From positions 1 through 33,375 of the IMG/VR virus record IMGVR_UViG_3300035701_000162: a DNA stretch of 33,375 bases. One strand, given 5' to 3'. The translations under genes were made by a program, and so were the position numbers. The notes beneath the pieces were generated by a model. The model did no database searches, was not told the origin of the DNA, and saw only the letters and a program-made list of their open reading frames with translations. The DNA comes from a virus. Every line of letters begins with the position of its first letter. Position 1 is the first letter of the stretch. Positions 23,960 to 32,032 of this stretch are shown one piece after another.

Positions 23960-25340
23960 TTACGACACGTTTTTTAAACATGTTGCGGCTCAAGGCCACC
24001 CGTCGCGCATCTATGATCGTAAATATCTTCAACAGCATCTCTTTGTGACCGACCCAGCGGATAGGTTAGTGGCGCTCTGTACGCGGCGAGCTGGAAAAAC
24101 TACTGGAGTAGCGCTTCGCTTGATTCGCGCTATGCTTACCTATCCAAACACACGTAGTCGGTATATTGCGCTTACTTTTGATTCGGCACATGAAATTATG
24201 TGGCCAGTGTTACTTGATCTAGATAAACGTTTTCAGCTGCGCGCTATTTTTACTGAGAGTAACCTAACTATGAAGCTCCCTAATGGCTCATCGTTAAGGC
24301 TGTTTGGTGCGGATATGAAAAACTTCATTAACCGCTTAAAAGGTGTGAAGTGCCCAGCTATCGCAATTGATGAGGCACAGGATTTTGGACCACATCTAGA
24401 GTCTCTTATTTATGATGTTTTGGAACCATCCTTAGCTGATTTCAATGGGTCATGGCTTTCTTTAACTGGGACTCCAGGGCCTTTTCCTCGTGGACTTTTT
24501 TACGAGATGAGTGAACAGAAAAAGTACGGTTATTCCGTTCATCGCTGGTCTCTCTTCCAAAACCCATACCTTCCTGACCCTCGCGGCTTTGTCGAGAAGA
24601 TTAAAAACAAGCGCGGACTAACCGATGAACACCCTACCATCCAGCGCGAGTATTACGGAAAATGGGTACTGGACGTTGAGTCTCTCCTTATTCAATATGA
24701 TGAGGCGCTTAACAACTTTGCTGCCATTCCAGAAAGTACCGAGTGGCACCATATCTTGGGTGTTGATATAGGCCACAAGGACTCAGACGCCATCGCAGTG
24801 ATAGCTTATAGTGAGAAATCCAAAACGGCATACCTAGTGGATGAGCTTATTACGGCGCGTCAAGACTTAAGTGAACTAGAGCGCCAGCTCAACACTTTAA
24901 TTGAAAAGTACCACCCACACTCCATTATTATGGACGAGGGTGGATTAGGGAAAAAGATTGGCGAGGAGTTTAGGCGGCGCAAGGGTATAGCTGTTGAGGC
25001 CGCAGATAAATCCAGGAAAATGGAGAACGTGGCGCTCTTAAATGACTCACTTAGGTGTGGAACGTTTAAAGCGAAGGCCTCTTCGCGTTTCGTTTCGGAC
25101 TCCTACCAGGTGCAAATAGACTACGATAAAAGCACCCCTGACCGACTAGTAGTTAAGAGCGGGTTTCACTCCGATATTATCGACGCAGTACTTTACGCGT
25201 TCAAGAAATGCCCTTCATGGTCCTACCAGGACCCGGCACCTACTCTGAAACCAGGCTCACAACCTTGGATTGACCGAGAAGTAAGCGACCTAGAGGCTAG
25301 CGCTGAGGCTTACTTCTCAGAGTTAGAGCGTAACTCCTAG
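23952..25340 (+). CDS. terL: Large terminase subunit
   Basis: 462 residues from ATG 23952; GAGGAGG precedes it closely, and an upstream TTG at 23916 is the alternative. ATPase part: CTRRAGKTTG (Walker A, about residues 42-51), AIAIDEAQDF (Walker B, about 136-145) and SLTGTPGPF (coupling motif). Nuclease part: GVDIGHKDSD (about 269-278), IIMDEGGLGKKI (about 325-336) and HSDIIDAVLYAF (about 406-417), giving the RNase H-like acidic residues. It packages DNA into the prohead and cuts concatemers. Confidence 0.92.
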   Translation: MHSYDTFFKHVAAQGHPSRIYDRKYLQQHLFVTDPADRLVALCTRRAGKTTGVALRLIRAMLTYPNTRSRYIALTFDSAHEIMWPVLLDLDKRFQLRAIFTESNLTMKLPNGSSLRLFGADMKNFINRLKGVKCPAIAIDEAQDFGPHLESLIYDVLEPSLADFNGSWLSLTGTPGPFPRGLFYEMSEQKKYGYSVHRWSLFQNPYLPDPRGFVEKIKNKRGLTDEHPTIQREYYGKWVLDVESLLIQYDEALNNFAAIPESTEWHHILGVDIGHKDSDAIAVIAYSEKSKTAYLVDELITARQDLSELERQLNTLIEKYHPHSIIMDEGGLGKKIGEEFRRRKGIAVEAADKSRKMENVALLNDSLRCGTFKAKASSRFVSDSYQVQIDYDKSTPDRLVVKSGFHSDIIDAVLYAFKKCPSWSYQDPAPTLKPGSQPWIDREVSDLEASAEAYFSELERNS

Positions 25341-25376
25341 CGTCAACACGCCTACCATTAGGAAGGCGGGTGTGCA

Positions 25377-25643
25377 ATGTTGCCGTTTTTTGATTCCAAA
25401 AAGCTATCCGGTGCAGTTCTTATGCGCCAAAAAAAACCAAGCGTAGAGCTGGCGTCCGAACAAATAGAGCCAGAAGGTGAGGATGACCCTATGATGAGGT
25501 CTCTCGCCACCGACATGTTGAGTGCTATTCAAGAAAAATCCGTCATCAAACTATCGGCGGCGCTTCAAGCAATCTTCCGACACCTCGAAACACAGCCCCA
25601 TGAGGAGTTCGACATGGACGATGATGAAGGGAGTTACGAGTGA
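25377..25643 (+). CDS. Small conserved protein after TerL
   Basis: 88 residues. The pattern FFDSKKLSGAVLMRQKKPS, then acidic residues and LATDMLSAIQEKSVIKLSAA, matches a small protein often encoded between terminase and portal genes of podoviruses. Its function is unknown. GGAAGGCGGGTG precedes ATG 25377 and lies in a modest hairpin. Confidence 0.55.
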   Translation: MLPFFDSKKLSGAVLMRQKKPSVELASEQIEPEGEDDPMMRSLATDMLSAIQEKSVIKLSAALQAIFRHLETQPHEEFDMDDDEGSYE

Positions 25644-26140
25644 ATAAAGAAACTGGAAGTGACCACAAAAAACGAATGGCAATCGCCTATCTAGTGCAGA
25701 GACGCGGGCGAAAAGACGAGGACGATGGAGCACCACAAAAGTTAGCAGATGGTGGACTAGCGGGTGAAATTGCTAACAGGGGTACTATCGCTTCCCATAA
25801 TATGGGCAGGCCAGAGCACGCCAATATGAAAATGGGGCGAACTCCCACCGTTGCGCCTTATTCCGACGTAACACCTAAAACCTTTGCTTTAGGTGGTTTA
25901 GTAGAAAAGATCCTTGAAAAGAAGTTAAATGAGCGCTCAAGAGACTCTAGACCAGAAGGGGATGAGTCCATTGATAACTTTGGTTACGAGGAACACCCAG
26001 ACAATGACTTCCTATCGGATGAGGAAGATACCGAGTACGCCCATTTAAACATCTTTGACTACCATGAGCCGGACGCGGAGCTTCGGCGTAAAGAAACCAT
26101 TAAAAACTCACTCCGCAGCGCGTGGAAGGATAAGAGATGA
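25640..26140 (+). CDS. Conserved linker protein before portal
   Basis: 166 residues from GTG 25640, overlapping the previous stop by 4 bases. KKRMAIAYLVQRR, LADGGLAGEIANRG and FALGGLVEKILEKK are short basic or Gly-rich motifs between acidic and probably disordered regions. Similar low-complexity proteins occur between TerL and portal in related gene orders. Possibly virion associated. Confidence 0.5.
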   Translation: MNKETGSDHKKRMAIAYLVQRRGRKDEDDGAPQKLADGGLAGEIANRGTIASHNMGRPEHANMKMGRTPTVAPYSDVTPKTFALGGLVEKILEKKLNERSRDSRPEGDESIDNFGYEEHPDNDFLSDEEDTEYAHLNIFDYHEPDAELRRKETIKNSLRSAWKDKR

Positions 26141-26415
26141 TAGCAGACAGCGAATTAAGACGTATTGGCAGACTTGCGTCTAAAATGAAGCGGCTGGGTA
26201 TTTTAAACTATAAGAGCGGCGACATGGAGATTACGCTGTCACCTCAGGCGCTTGTTCTCGTTCCAAGGAAGCGCCGAAAAAATTTAAAACTGAGGGAGGC
26301 GGAAGAGGATGACGAGCAGGACCAGGACTCTCCAGAGGTAGTTTCCGAGGCGCAGAGACTCGGTATGAGCGTGGAAGAGTACAAGATTCTAACTTGGAAT
26401 AATCCTCCCGTTTAA
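26137..26415 (+). CDS. Small charged protein before portal
   Basis: 92 residues; ATG overlaps the preceding TGA. RRIGRLASKMKRLGILNYKS is helical and basic; the second half is acidic, ending in a helical segment SEAQRLGMSVEEYKILTW. Ends 2 bases before the portal start. Function unknown. Confidence 0.5.
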   Translation: MIADSELRRIGRLASKMKRLGILNYKSGDMEITLSPQALVLVPRKRRKNLKLREAEEDDEQDQDSPEVVSEAQRLGMSVEEYKILTWNNPPV

Positions 26416-26417
26416 CG

Positions 26418-28322
26418 ATGCACAAAATTACACCACGGGCCTCATCGGATACGATTAAAGTCACTACCAGCGCCAAGTCCAAAATTACGCCGCAAGTGAA
26501 CGATTGGTGGAACTCTGGGAGTAAGGCCGAACTTCACGAAAAGTTTCTCTCTAGTGTTGTGTCGGTTCGGGCGGATGCGGACTTTAGGCGTCGTAAGTAT
26601 GAAATATTCGCCACGATGTACGGCGGTAGCCCATTGTTTCGTAACGTAAGAAGTCCGTCGGTGCGGTCCTCCTCTATGAGTGGAGGGCCAGCAAAAAACA
26701 GACCCACCATGTCGGTGGTGACGAGCGGCATTGATACACTCGTGTCTAAGTTGTCCATGCAGCGGCCTAGGCCTGTGTTCCTGACGGATAACGGAAAATA
26801 TAGGCAACGCAACTTAGCAAAGAAGCTTTCCAACTTCATTAATGGCGAGTTCTACCGGACTAACGCCTATGAATTAGGTTTAAAAACCCTTAAAGACGCA
26901 TGCGTGTTTGGGTCTGGTATCTTGAAGGTGCTGGAAGGTCAGGACCACAAGATAACCCTGGAGCGCAGACTGCCGCATGAGCTGTTTGTTGACCCCATTG
27001 ACGCGTTCCATGGGGAGCCTAGACAGATTTACGAGCAGAAGTTCATCGCTAGAAGCGTCGCGCGTTCCATGTTCACAGGGAAGGGTGCAATGATTGACCG
27101 CCTGAACTCCAACTTTAGTGAGCACGTTTCAGGTGACTCTATTAACGTAGCAGACCAAATTGTAGTTTATGAGGGCTGGCATCTTCCTAGTGGTCCTGAC
27201 GCAACCGATGGAATGCGGGTGATAGCGTGCGATGATGGCGTTCTATTCGAGGAGCCATGGGAAAAGGAGTCATTTCCTTTTGTCGTAATGGACTACAGCA
27301 CCGAGTTAACTGGATTTTTTGGCTGGGGCGTTCCCTATCAGATTTTTGGAACGCAGATGGAGATTAACTCCATTCTAAAAACAATCACGGACTCCATGAA
27401 CCTAGTAGGGGTTCCGCGCGTCTTTGTCGAGGCGGGTAGTAAAGTCCTCAAGGCCGCGCTTAATAGCTCTGTAGGGACTATTGTGGAATATCGCGGCACA
27501 AAACCTAGTTATGAAGTTGCGCCTTGCGTTCCAGTTGAAATGTACGGCCAACTCGAAAGGCTTGTCACTTATGCTTACCAGCAAATAGGGATTTCTCAAT
27601 TGTCCGCCAATAGCCAGAAACCCTCTGGCCTGAACTCAGGAGCGGCACTTAGAGAGTACGACGATATTCAAACTGACCGCTTTGCCGACCTATCTAGACG
27701 GTATGACCAGTTCTACACTAAAATGGCCTACCAAATGATTGACCTCGCTAAAGATATTGTGAAGCGAGAAGGCGAATATAACACGATCTTTGTGGATAAG
27801 GCGCAGGGCATTCAAGAGATATCTCTTGAGGATTATAAAGCACTGGATGACCCTTACGTCATTCAGTGCTTTAACTCATCCTCCCTCCCAAGGGAGCCAG
27901 CTGCACGACTAGAGCGTGTCACTGAAATGATGCAAGCGGGCCTAGTGAGTCCACAAGAGGGTAGGCGTCTCCTCGACTTCCCTGATATTTCTCAAATTGA
28001 TAAACTAGACTCCGCAGCCGAGGAGCGTATCTACAAGGTACTCGACGACATTATTGAGACAGGCGACTACACGTCGCCCGACCAATTTATGGACTTAGCC
28101 CAAGCGCTTAAAATTGCGACGCAGTACTATAATATGTACAGCGTGACTGACGTGGAGCCTGACCGCTTAACTCAGATTGAACGGTTCATTACTCAGGTGA
28201 ACGATCTAGCAGCGGCCATGACGCTGCCGCCTCCAGGTACGGGGCAGACAGGCGGAGAACCGGCTCCAATAGGACAACCGATTGCACCGCCTGTTTCTGA
28301 CCTTATGCCCGTAGCAAGCTAG
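26418..28322 (+). CDS. Portal protein
   Basis: 634 residues. VNDWWNSGSKAELHEKFLSS opens the clip/wing region; LKDACVFGSGILKVLEGQDH, PHELFVDPIDAFHGEPRQIY and FPFVVMDYSTELTGFFGWGV are typical portal segments, and SSGAALREYDD-type residues (GLNSGAALREYDDIQTDRFA) precede the long crown-side helices. Length and position after terminase agree. The portal forms the dodecameric ring for DNA entry. Its TAG overlaps the stop of a convergent minus-strand gene. Confidence 0.88.
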   Translation: MHKITPRASSDTIKVTTSAKSKITPQVNDWWNSGSKAELHEKFLSSVVSVRADADFRRRKYEIFATMYGGSPLFRNVRSPSVRSSSMSGGPAKNRPTMSVVTSGIDTLVSKLSMQRPRPVFLTDNGKYRQRNLAKKLSNFINGEFYRTNAYELGLKTLKDACVFGSGILKVLEGQDHKITLERRLPHELFVDPIDAFHGEPRQIYEQKFIARSVARSMFTGKGAMIDRLNSNFSEHVSGDSINVADQIVVYEGWHLPSGPDATDGMRVIACDDGVLFEEPWEKESFPFVVMDYSTELTGFFGWGVPYQIFGTQMEINSILKTITDSMNLVGVPRVFVEAGSKVLKAALNSSVGTIVEYRGTKPSYEVAPCVPVEMYGQLERLVTYAYQQIGISQLSANSQKPSGLNSGAALREYDDIQTDRFADLSRRYDQFYTKMAYQMIDLAKDIVKREGEYNTIFVDKAQGIQEISLEDYKALDDPYVIQCFNSSSLPREPAARLERVTEMMQAGLVSPQEGRRLLDFPDISQIDKLDSAAEERIYKVLDDIIETGDYTSPDQFMDLAQALKIATQYYNMYSVTDVEPDRLTQIERFITQVNDLAAAMTLPPPGTGQTGGEPAPIGQPIAPPVSDLMPVAS

Positions 28323-28567
28323 TCTTCTCTGTCACACTCTATTTTAGAGCTAGGTAACATAGTGACAGCCGAAAGGTTAGGACCCATATCCGAGTGCGAG
28401 ATAAATAGAGATTTAGGCGCCACAAACGTCACCGAGATAGTGTTGTGACCCGTAATCTTGTTAAACCTAATCTCAATATCATCCCCGATGCGGTAGGACT
28501 GACCCATTTTTACAGAGCGTGTCAGGCGACCAATACCAGGTAACAAGGACTCGAGTGGTTTTGGCAT
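28319..28567 (-). CDS. CsrA-like translational regulator
   Basis: 82 residues from ATG 28567 (GGGAG upstream), one base after the stop of the preceding minus-strand gene. The core LTRSVKMGQSYRIGDDIEIR, then NKITGHNTISVTFVAPKSLF and ISHSD, follows CsrA/RsmA strand by strand (LTR..G....IGD.I.v.v..i.g..v.v...APk...h). It has a 14-residue N-terminal extension, two extra residues in the first turn, and His where CsrA has the RNA-binding Arg44. CsrA dimers bind GGA in hairpin loops and block translation. Phage-borne homologues are known. Binding by this divergent copy is uncertain. Confidence 0.7.
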   Translation of the reverse strand: MPKPLESLLPGIGRLTRSVKMGQSYRIGDDIEIRFNKITGHNTISVTFVAPKSLFISHSDMGPNLSAVTMLPSSKIECDRED

Positions 28568-28568
28568 G

Positions 28569-28820
28569 TTAAGTATTCTCCCTAGTAAGGCGGGCGTCCT
28601 TTGTCTCATGGCGGCACGTACCGCACTTGAGAGATGGCCCCATGTCGTTAAACGAAAAAACCCGTTTACAACGCGAGCATGTTCTAGTGCGGCACTCCAC
28701 GCAAAACCCGCTTTTATGCAGCGTAGGGCGGTCACACGCTGGGTTGCCACACGCATCGTAGCGGCAATGTTTCACGGTTTGTGCAGAAGGCCGGTTATCT
28801 CTGAAAATAGATTTCGACAT
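28569..28820 (-). CDS. Multi-CxxC zinc-binding protein
   Basis: 83 residues. Cysteine pairs in CRYDACGNPAC, FCVECRTRTCSRC and KCGTC could bind two zinc ions, like a small zinc-ribbon protein. The ATG overlaps the TAA of the upstream minus-strand gene (TAATG). It lies in the same operon as the CsrA-like gene. Function unknown. Confidence 0.6.
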   Translation of the reverse strand: MSKSIFRDNRPSAQTVKHCRYDACGNPACDRPTLHKSGFCVECRTRTCSRCKRVFSFNDMGPSLKCGTCRHETKDARLTRENT

Positions 28821-29167
28821 TAGGACACCGCTTTCATGCGAGACTCAAAACGCTCCGACTGCACATTGCTCCATTGCTCTATTGTCGCACAACGAACACT
28901 GAAGGGGGCTAAGTAAAATCCTCCATTAGGGTCGCCAAGGAAAAGGTAAGCTGGGAACGACGGCTCAAAGCTGTACTTAGGAAGAGGTACGTCTATAAGA
29001 AGAGACCACGCTTGAAGCGCTGTAGCAGCTAGGCTGATATCCTCGTCATCCAACTCATCGGTGTAAAACTTTAACTCCTCCTTAATTAGGTTCACTGCGA
29101 ACGCCTTCCATGAAGGAGAGTAGTCTGGCATTTGGTTGCATCTTACGGGGGTAAATCTCTTAGTCAT
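28820..29167 (-). CDS. Protein of unknown function, first in moron operon
   Basis: 115 residues from ATG 29167, with AAGGACG upstream. WKAFAVNLIKEELKFYTDEL is helical and later FPAYLFLGDPNGGFYLAPFS suggests beta strands. First of three minus-strand genes inserted between the rightward portal and scaffold genes. A 10-bp inverted repeat lies 38 bases upstream. Confidence 0.55.
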   Translation of the reverse strand: MTKRFTPVRCNQMPDYSPSWKAFAVNLIKEELKFYTDELDDEDISLAATALQAWSLLIDVPLPKYSFEPSFPAYLFLGDPNGGFYLAPFSVRCATIEQWSNVQSERFESRMKAVS

Positions 29168-29204
29168 AAAAACGTCCTTATTAGTGCTTCTTAGGCTGGT
29201 TTAA

Positions 29205-29227
29205 CACTGTTTCATCGTGAAATAGTG
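29205..29227. promoter_or_regulatory. Inverted repeat (operator or terminator candidate)
   Basis: CACTGTTTCA (29205-29214) and TGAAATAGTG (29218-29227) pair over 10 positions (one G-T) around TCG. It lies between the leftward CsrA operon and the rightward scaffold gene, so it may control either. Two ACTTAGTTT direct repeats follow from about 29245. Confidence 0.5.
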
Positions 29228-29287
29228 CATTTGTTACTCTATTAACTTAGTTTACTTAGTTTCTTGCGGTGCGCAACTAGAAAAAAC

Positions 29288-29308
29288 ATTAAAAAGGGGA
29301 TTTTTAAT
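29288..29308 (+). promoter_or_regulatory. Hairpin presenting the scaffold ribosome binding site
   Basis: ATTAAAAA (29288-29295) and TTTTTAAT (29301-29308) are perfectly complementary, with GGGGA in the loop. The loop is the Shine-Dalgarno site of the scaffold gene, and the stem includes the A and T of its ATG. A GGA in a hairpin loop over a ribosome binding site is the typical CsrA target. Confidence 0.55.
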
Positions 29309-30221
29309 GAACACCGCACTAGAAACACCAATTGTAAATACTCACGCACCTCAGCAAAGTCAGGCAGAGACTAGAGACCAGAAAACTGCTCGTGTTATCA
29401 GTAACCTACAGGCAGCACAGCGCATCACTACACAACCCACCGACAATGTTGAAGCGGGTGGCCATGATTTACCGCCGCCCGATAACACCGATCAAATCGC
29501 ACTAAAAGCCGCTAAAATCGCTGAACAGCACCAGCGTAGAAGGGCCGCACAGGACCAATACCGCGCGGAGAAAGCAGAACTGGCGCGCCTCAGGGCTGAG
29601 AATGCAGAGCTTGCCTCATGGAAACAAGGTCTTGGGCAGGACCCACTCTCTAAGCTCACTGAAATGGGGATTACCGGCGACCAAATCACCGAAAGCATCC
29701 TCAACGCCCCATCCGCCGATGAAATGCGCATTAGGAAGCTCGAGGCTCGCATTGACGAGCTTATCAACGGCCAGACTAAAAATAGCGAGACTACTTACCA
29801 GGAGACTAAGCGCCAGTTCCTAGGAGAGACCCAGCGCCTCCTAAACAATTCAGACGCGTTTCCATTCATTAAAAAAAGTGGACAAGCGCAAGCGGTGGTG
29901 GATCTCATCGAAGACGTATTCAAGCGTCCTGAAAGTGAGGGCGGGGGCTACCTTATGACCGTAAATGAAGCGGCTAAAGAGGTAGAAAATTATTTACGCA
30001 CCGAAATACAGACCCTCGCGAGCCTTTTACCGCCCAAAGAGGCCGTCGCTGCTATGTCCATCGAAACTCAACCTCCTCTGAATAACTCGCGTCAGACCAT
30101 TAATAGAGAGGCACCACCCACCCTTTCTAATCGGCACACGCAATCTGCACCAGCTGCGGAGAAGTTAACCGAGAAGCAAAGACGGGAGCGGGCTATCCTA
30201 GCCTTTCAGGGAAGACTCTGA
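29307..30221 (+). CDS. Scaffolding protein
   Basis: 304 residues between portal and capsid genes, the usual scaffold position. Composition is Gln, Ala, Glu, Arg; residues 70-170 form a likely coiled coil (AEKAELARLRAENAELASWK). The C-terminus is basic and helical (EKLTEKQRRERAILAFQGRL), as in scaffolds that bind the capsid protein with their C-terminus. It guides prohead assembly and is then removed. Translation start is within a small hairpin. Confidence 0.75.
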   Translation: MNTALETPIVNTHAPQQSQAETRDQKTARVISNLQAAQRITTQPTDNVEAGGHDLPPPDNTDQIALKAAKIAEQHQRRRAAQDQYRAEKAELARLRAENAELASWKQGLGQDPLSKLTEMGITGDQITESILNAPSADEMRIRKLEARIDELINGQTKNSETTYQETKRQFLGETQRLLNNSDAFPFIKKSGQAQAVVDLIEDVFKRPESEGGGYLMTVNEAAKEVENYLRTEIQTLASLLPPKEAVAAMSIETQPPLNNSRQTINREAPPTLSNRHTQSAPAAEKLTEKQRRERAILAFQGRL

Positions 30222-30281
30222 AGGCGAATTATAACCGGATTGGAACAGCGACGACGCTGACAGTCCATTCGGAGGTATAAA

Positions 30282-31869
30282 ATGGCAACTTTTGCTAACG
30301 TAGCCAACCAAGTAGCAGCTTTACAGGAGCTTTACTCTGGTGGTTAATCGCCACCCTCTCTAGCGATAGAGATGATCCCTTCATATTAAATGGATTACAT
30401 GAAGGATTTGGTCAACTACTTATAGGCCAAATTAAAATTGGGCAATATCGGTGGAGGCTGAAACTGCTAATACCGAGATAATCCGTCCCATCAAAACAGA
30501 ACGGACATCGTAGAGCGTAGTGGGTGAACCTGTTTTAACGAACAGAATATAAACCACCAAGAGTGCCCAACACTCGAAAGAGATGAAAATGTACGCCGAA
30601 CAATCGGGAAACGAACCGATTGAACTAGGGGATAAAAAGCCTCTAGGGTAACAAACTTGCTATAAGAAAAATGCGCTACTCAGTCTGCTCCCAAAGGACG
30701 AGAGTCCAAGTGGTTTTGCAGGGAAATACATTCCCGTCCCAACTTTGTATGGCACTCCGCAAGGTCGTTCTGCGACGTTTGCGAATGCCCAGAACAACCA
30801 AACGGCACCTGCGCTTGCGTCGTTCTTCGTCTATAGAGTCTCGAATTACCAGCTAGTTAGTATCACGAACGAACTACTTGAGGCCACGAAGGACCAGGCC
30901 GGCGCGTTCGTAGATGAAGCGAAGCTCAACGTAGATACCGGATTTCGCAATCTGAGTAACGACTTGGCAGCGTCTTTGTTCTCGTCTGGCACTGGTTCTC
31001 GTGGGCAGGTGGGGTCTACTGTAACAGGTGGTACTCCGACTGTTACGATTACTCTAGCTAACTCGGCACAGGTCACTCAGTTTGAAGTGGGTATGGTGCT
31101 ATTGGCATCCACCACTCTCACCGATGGGTCCGCCCCGAGCGCTGACTTCGTGACTATCACGGGCGTGAACCGTCCAGCTGGTATCATCACTGGCGCATCC
31201 TCGACGGCTGCGTCAAGCTCGCTGACAGCTCCATGGACCACTGCCAACACGTTCCTGTACATTCAGGGTGACGTTCCAGCGGGTGGTACTACGAACACGG
31301 GCACAGCTCTGAAGATTTCAGGGTTGAGCGCGTGGCTACCTTCAGCGGCGGTAAGTGGTACTGACTCCTATTGGGGTGTGAATCGTTCGGCTGATTCCCG
31401 CTTGCAGGGTGTGTTCTATAACGGAACATCTCAGCCTGTGGAAGAGGCGTTAATTGACGCGGCAGCTTTAACAGCGCAGGAAGGTGGACAGCCTGACTAC
31501 TGTTTCACCAACTTCTCGACGTGGTCGGCGCTTGAGAAGTCGTTAGGTAGTAAGGTTCAGTATGTGGATGTTCACCACCAAGAGGCGGATATTGCCTTTG
31601 CTGGTATCAAGATTCACGCACCCTATGGACCGCTTACCGTGATTCCGGACAGGTCGTGCCAATCTAAGACTGCGTACCTCTTGCAGATGGACACGTGGAA
31701 GTTGAGGTCATTGGGGGCCGCACCTCACATTCTCCAGTACGGGGAATATGAGGGCCTTCAGGGTCTTCGCGTGGGTAATAGCGATGCGATTGAAATCAGA
31801 TTGGGTTTCTACGGCAACCTAATTTGTAATGCACCAGGGTTCAACTGCAACGTTCAGTTGTCAGTCTAG
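30282..31869 (+). CDS. Major capsid protein, interrupted by intron and stop-containing gap
   Basis: ATG 30282 has GGAGG upstream. Exon 1 (30282-30412) encodes MATFANVANQVAALQ, then ELYSGG, then TAA (30345) and a 48-base segment with a second TAA (30387), then DYMKDLV in the same frame. Exon 2 (30660-31869) continues YKKNALLSLLPKDESPSG, GKYIPVPTLYGTPQGRSATF and so on. Splicing the group I intron joins GT with C, giving V-Y in frame. The pattern resembles a phage capsid family with 'PKdes..gGkyipvP..yg.pqGRSatFa.Aq' and a later VYRVSNYQLVSITNELLEATK. The 48 bases must be bypassed or removed, or translation must restart; none is proven. ATG 30390 lacks a ribosome binding site. Confidence 0.8.
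30339..30407 (+). other. Stop-containing structured gap in capsid exon 1
   Basis: The non-coding segment is 30345-30392 (48 bases). Three consecutive hairpins are seen: GGTGGT/GCCACC (30339-30344 with 30350-30355) with TAATC in the loop, so the stop codon is in the loop and the last two Gly codons are in the stem; TCTCTA/TAGAGA (30357-30362 with 30367-30372) with a GCGA tetraloop; and ATCC-TTCAT/ATGAAGGAT (30375-30384 with 30399-30407, one bulged C) spanning the resume point. The architecture resembles the T4 gene 60 bypass signal. Matching landing codon for Gly is not found in the required frame; TAC (30333) and TAC (30396) are an in-frame matched pair. Confidence 0.6.
30413..30659 (+). ncRNA. 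Group I self-splicing intron in capsid gene
   Basis: P1: exon 30405-30412 (ending GATTTGGT) pairs with 30426-30433 (GCCAAATT), with the required U-G pair at the splice site. P10: CTATAAG of exon 2 (30660-30666) pairs perfectly with CTTATAG (30419-30425). The intron ends in G (30659). P3: TTGGGCA/TGCCCAA (30438-30444, 30564-30570). P4: TCGGT/ACCGA. P6: TCCGT/ACGGA. P7: GCGTA/TACGC (30515-30519, 30592-30596), with a preceding A as expected near the guanosine site. P7.1-like helix 30523-30558, P8 CTC-GAAA-GAG, P9 CAATCGG/CCGATTG and P9.1 CTAGGGG/CCTCTAG. The extra helix between P7 and P3 suggests subgroup IA, as in T4. No endonuclease gene is present. Confidence 0.92.
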
Positions 31870-31909
31870 CGTTGACAATTGTACGATAAGACAATAGGTC
31901 AAAAAGTAA

Positions 31910-31931
31910 CCCGAGAGTTATGAACCTCGGG
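31910..31931 (+). terminator. Hairpin after the capsid gene
   Basis: CCCGAG (31910-31915) pairs with CTCGGG (31926-31931). No T run follows. Together with the stronger hairpin just downstream it may partly terminate or process the capsid transcript. Confidence 0.4.
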
Positions 31932-31935
31932 GTGG

Positions 31936-31971
31936 CCGCCCTGGTGTGTATGTGAGTGCGCACCAGGGCGG
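31936..31971 (+). terminator. Strong 13-bp hairpin after capsid gene
   Basis: CCGCCCTGGTGTG (31936-31948) pairs with CGCACCAGGGCGG (31959-31971), one G-U, around a 10-base loop. There is no T tract, so it may stabilise or process RNA rather than terminate. Confidence 0.5.
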
Positions 31972-32032
31972 TGTTACGTGGGGGTGTTAAATGGGGATGT
32001 TTGACGCAGTTAAACCAAAGGAGGCTACAGCT

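Noticed and set aside
28566-28823. Plus-strand 85-codon frame opposite the zinc-binding gene
   Set aside because: It is the antisense of a coupled minus-strand operon and lacks a ribosome binding site.
30345-30389. Simple stop-codon readthrough or stop reassignment to explain the capsid gap
   Set aside because: Two TAA codons would need to be read, the 16 intervening codons look unlike capsid sequence, and TAA ends many other genes here in tight overlaps.
30661-30720. Sequence AGTCTGCTCCC and GGACGAGAGTCC resembling group I core R/S elements
   Set aside because: It is capsid coding sequence (LLSLLPKDESPSG), and the P10 pairing places the 3' splice site at 30659, upstream of it.
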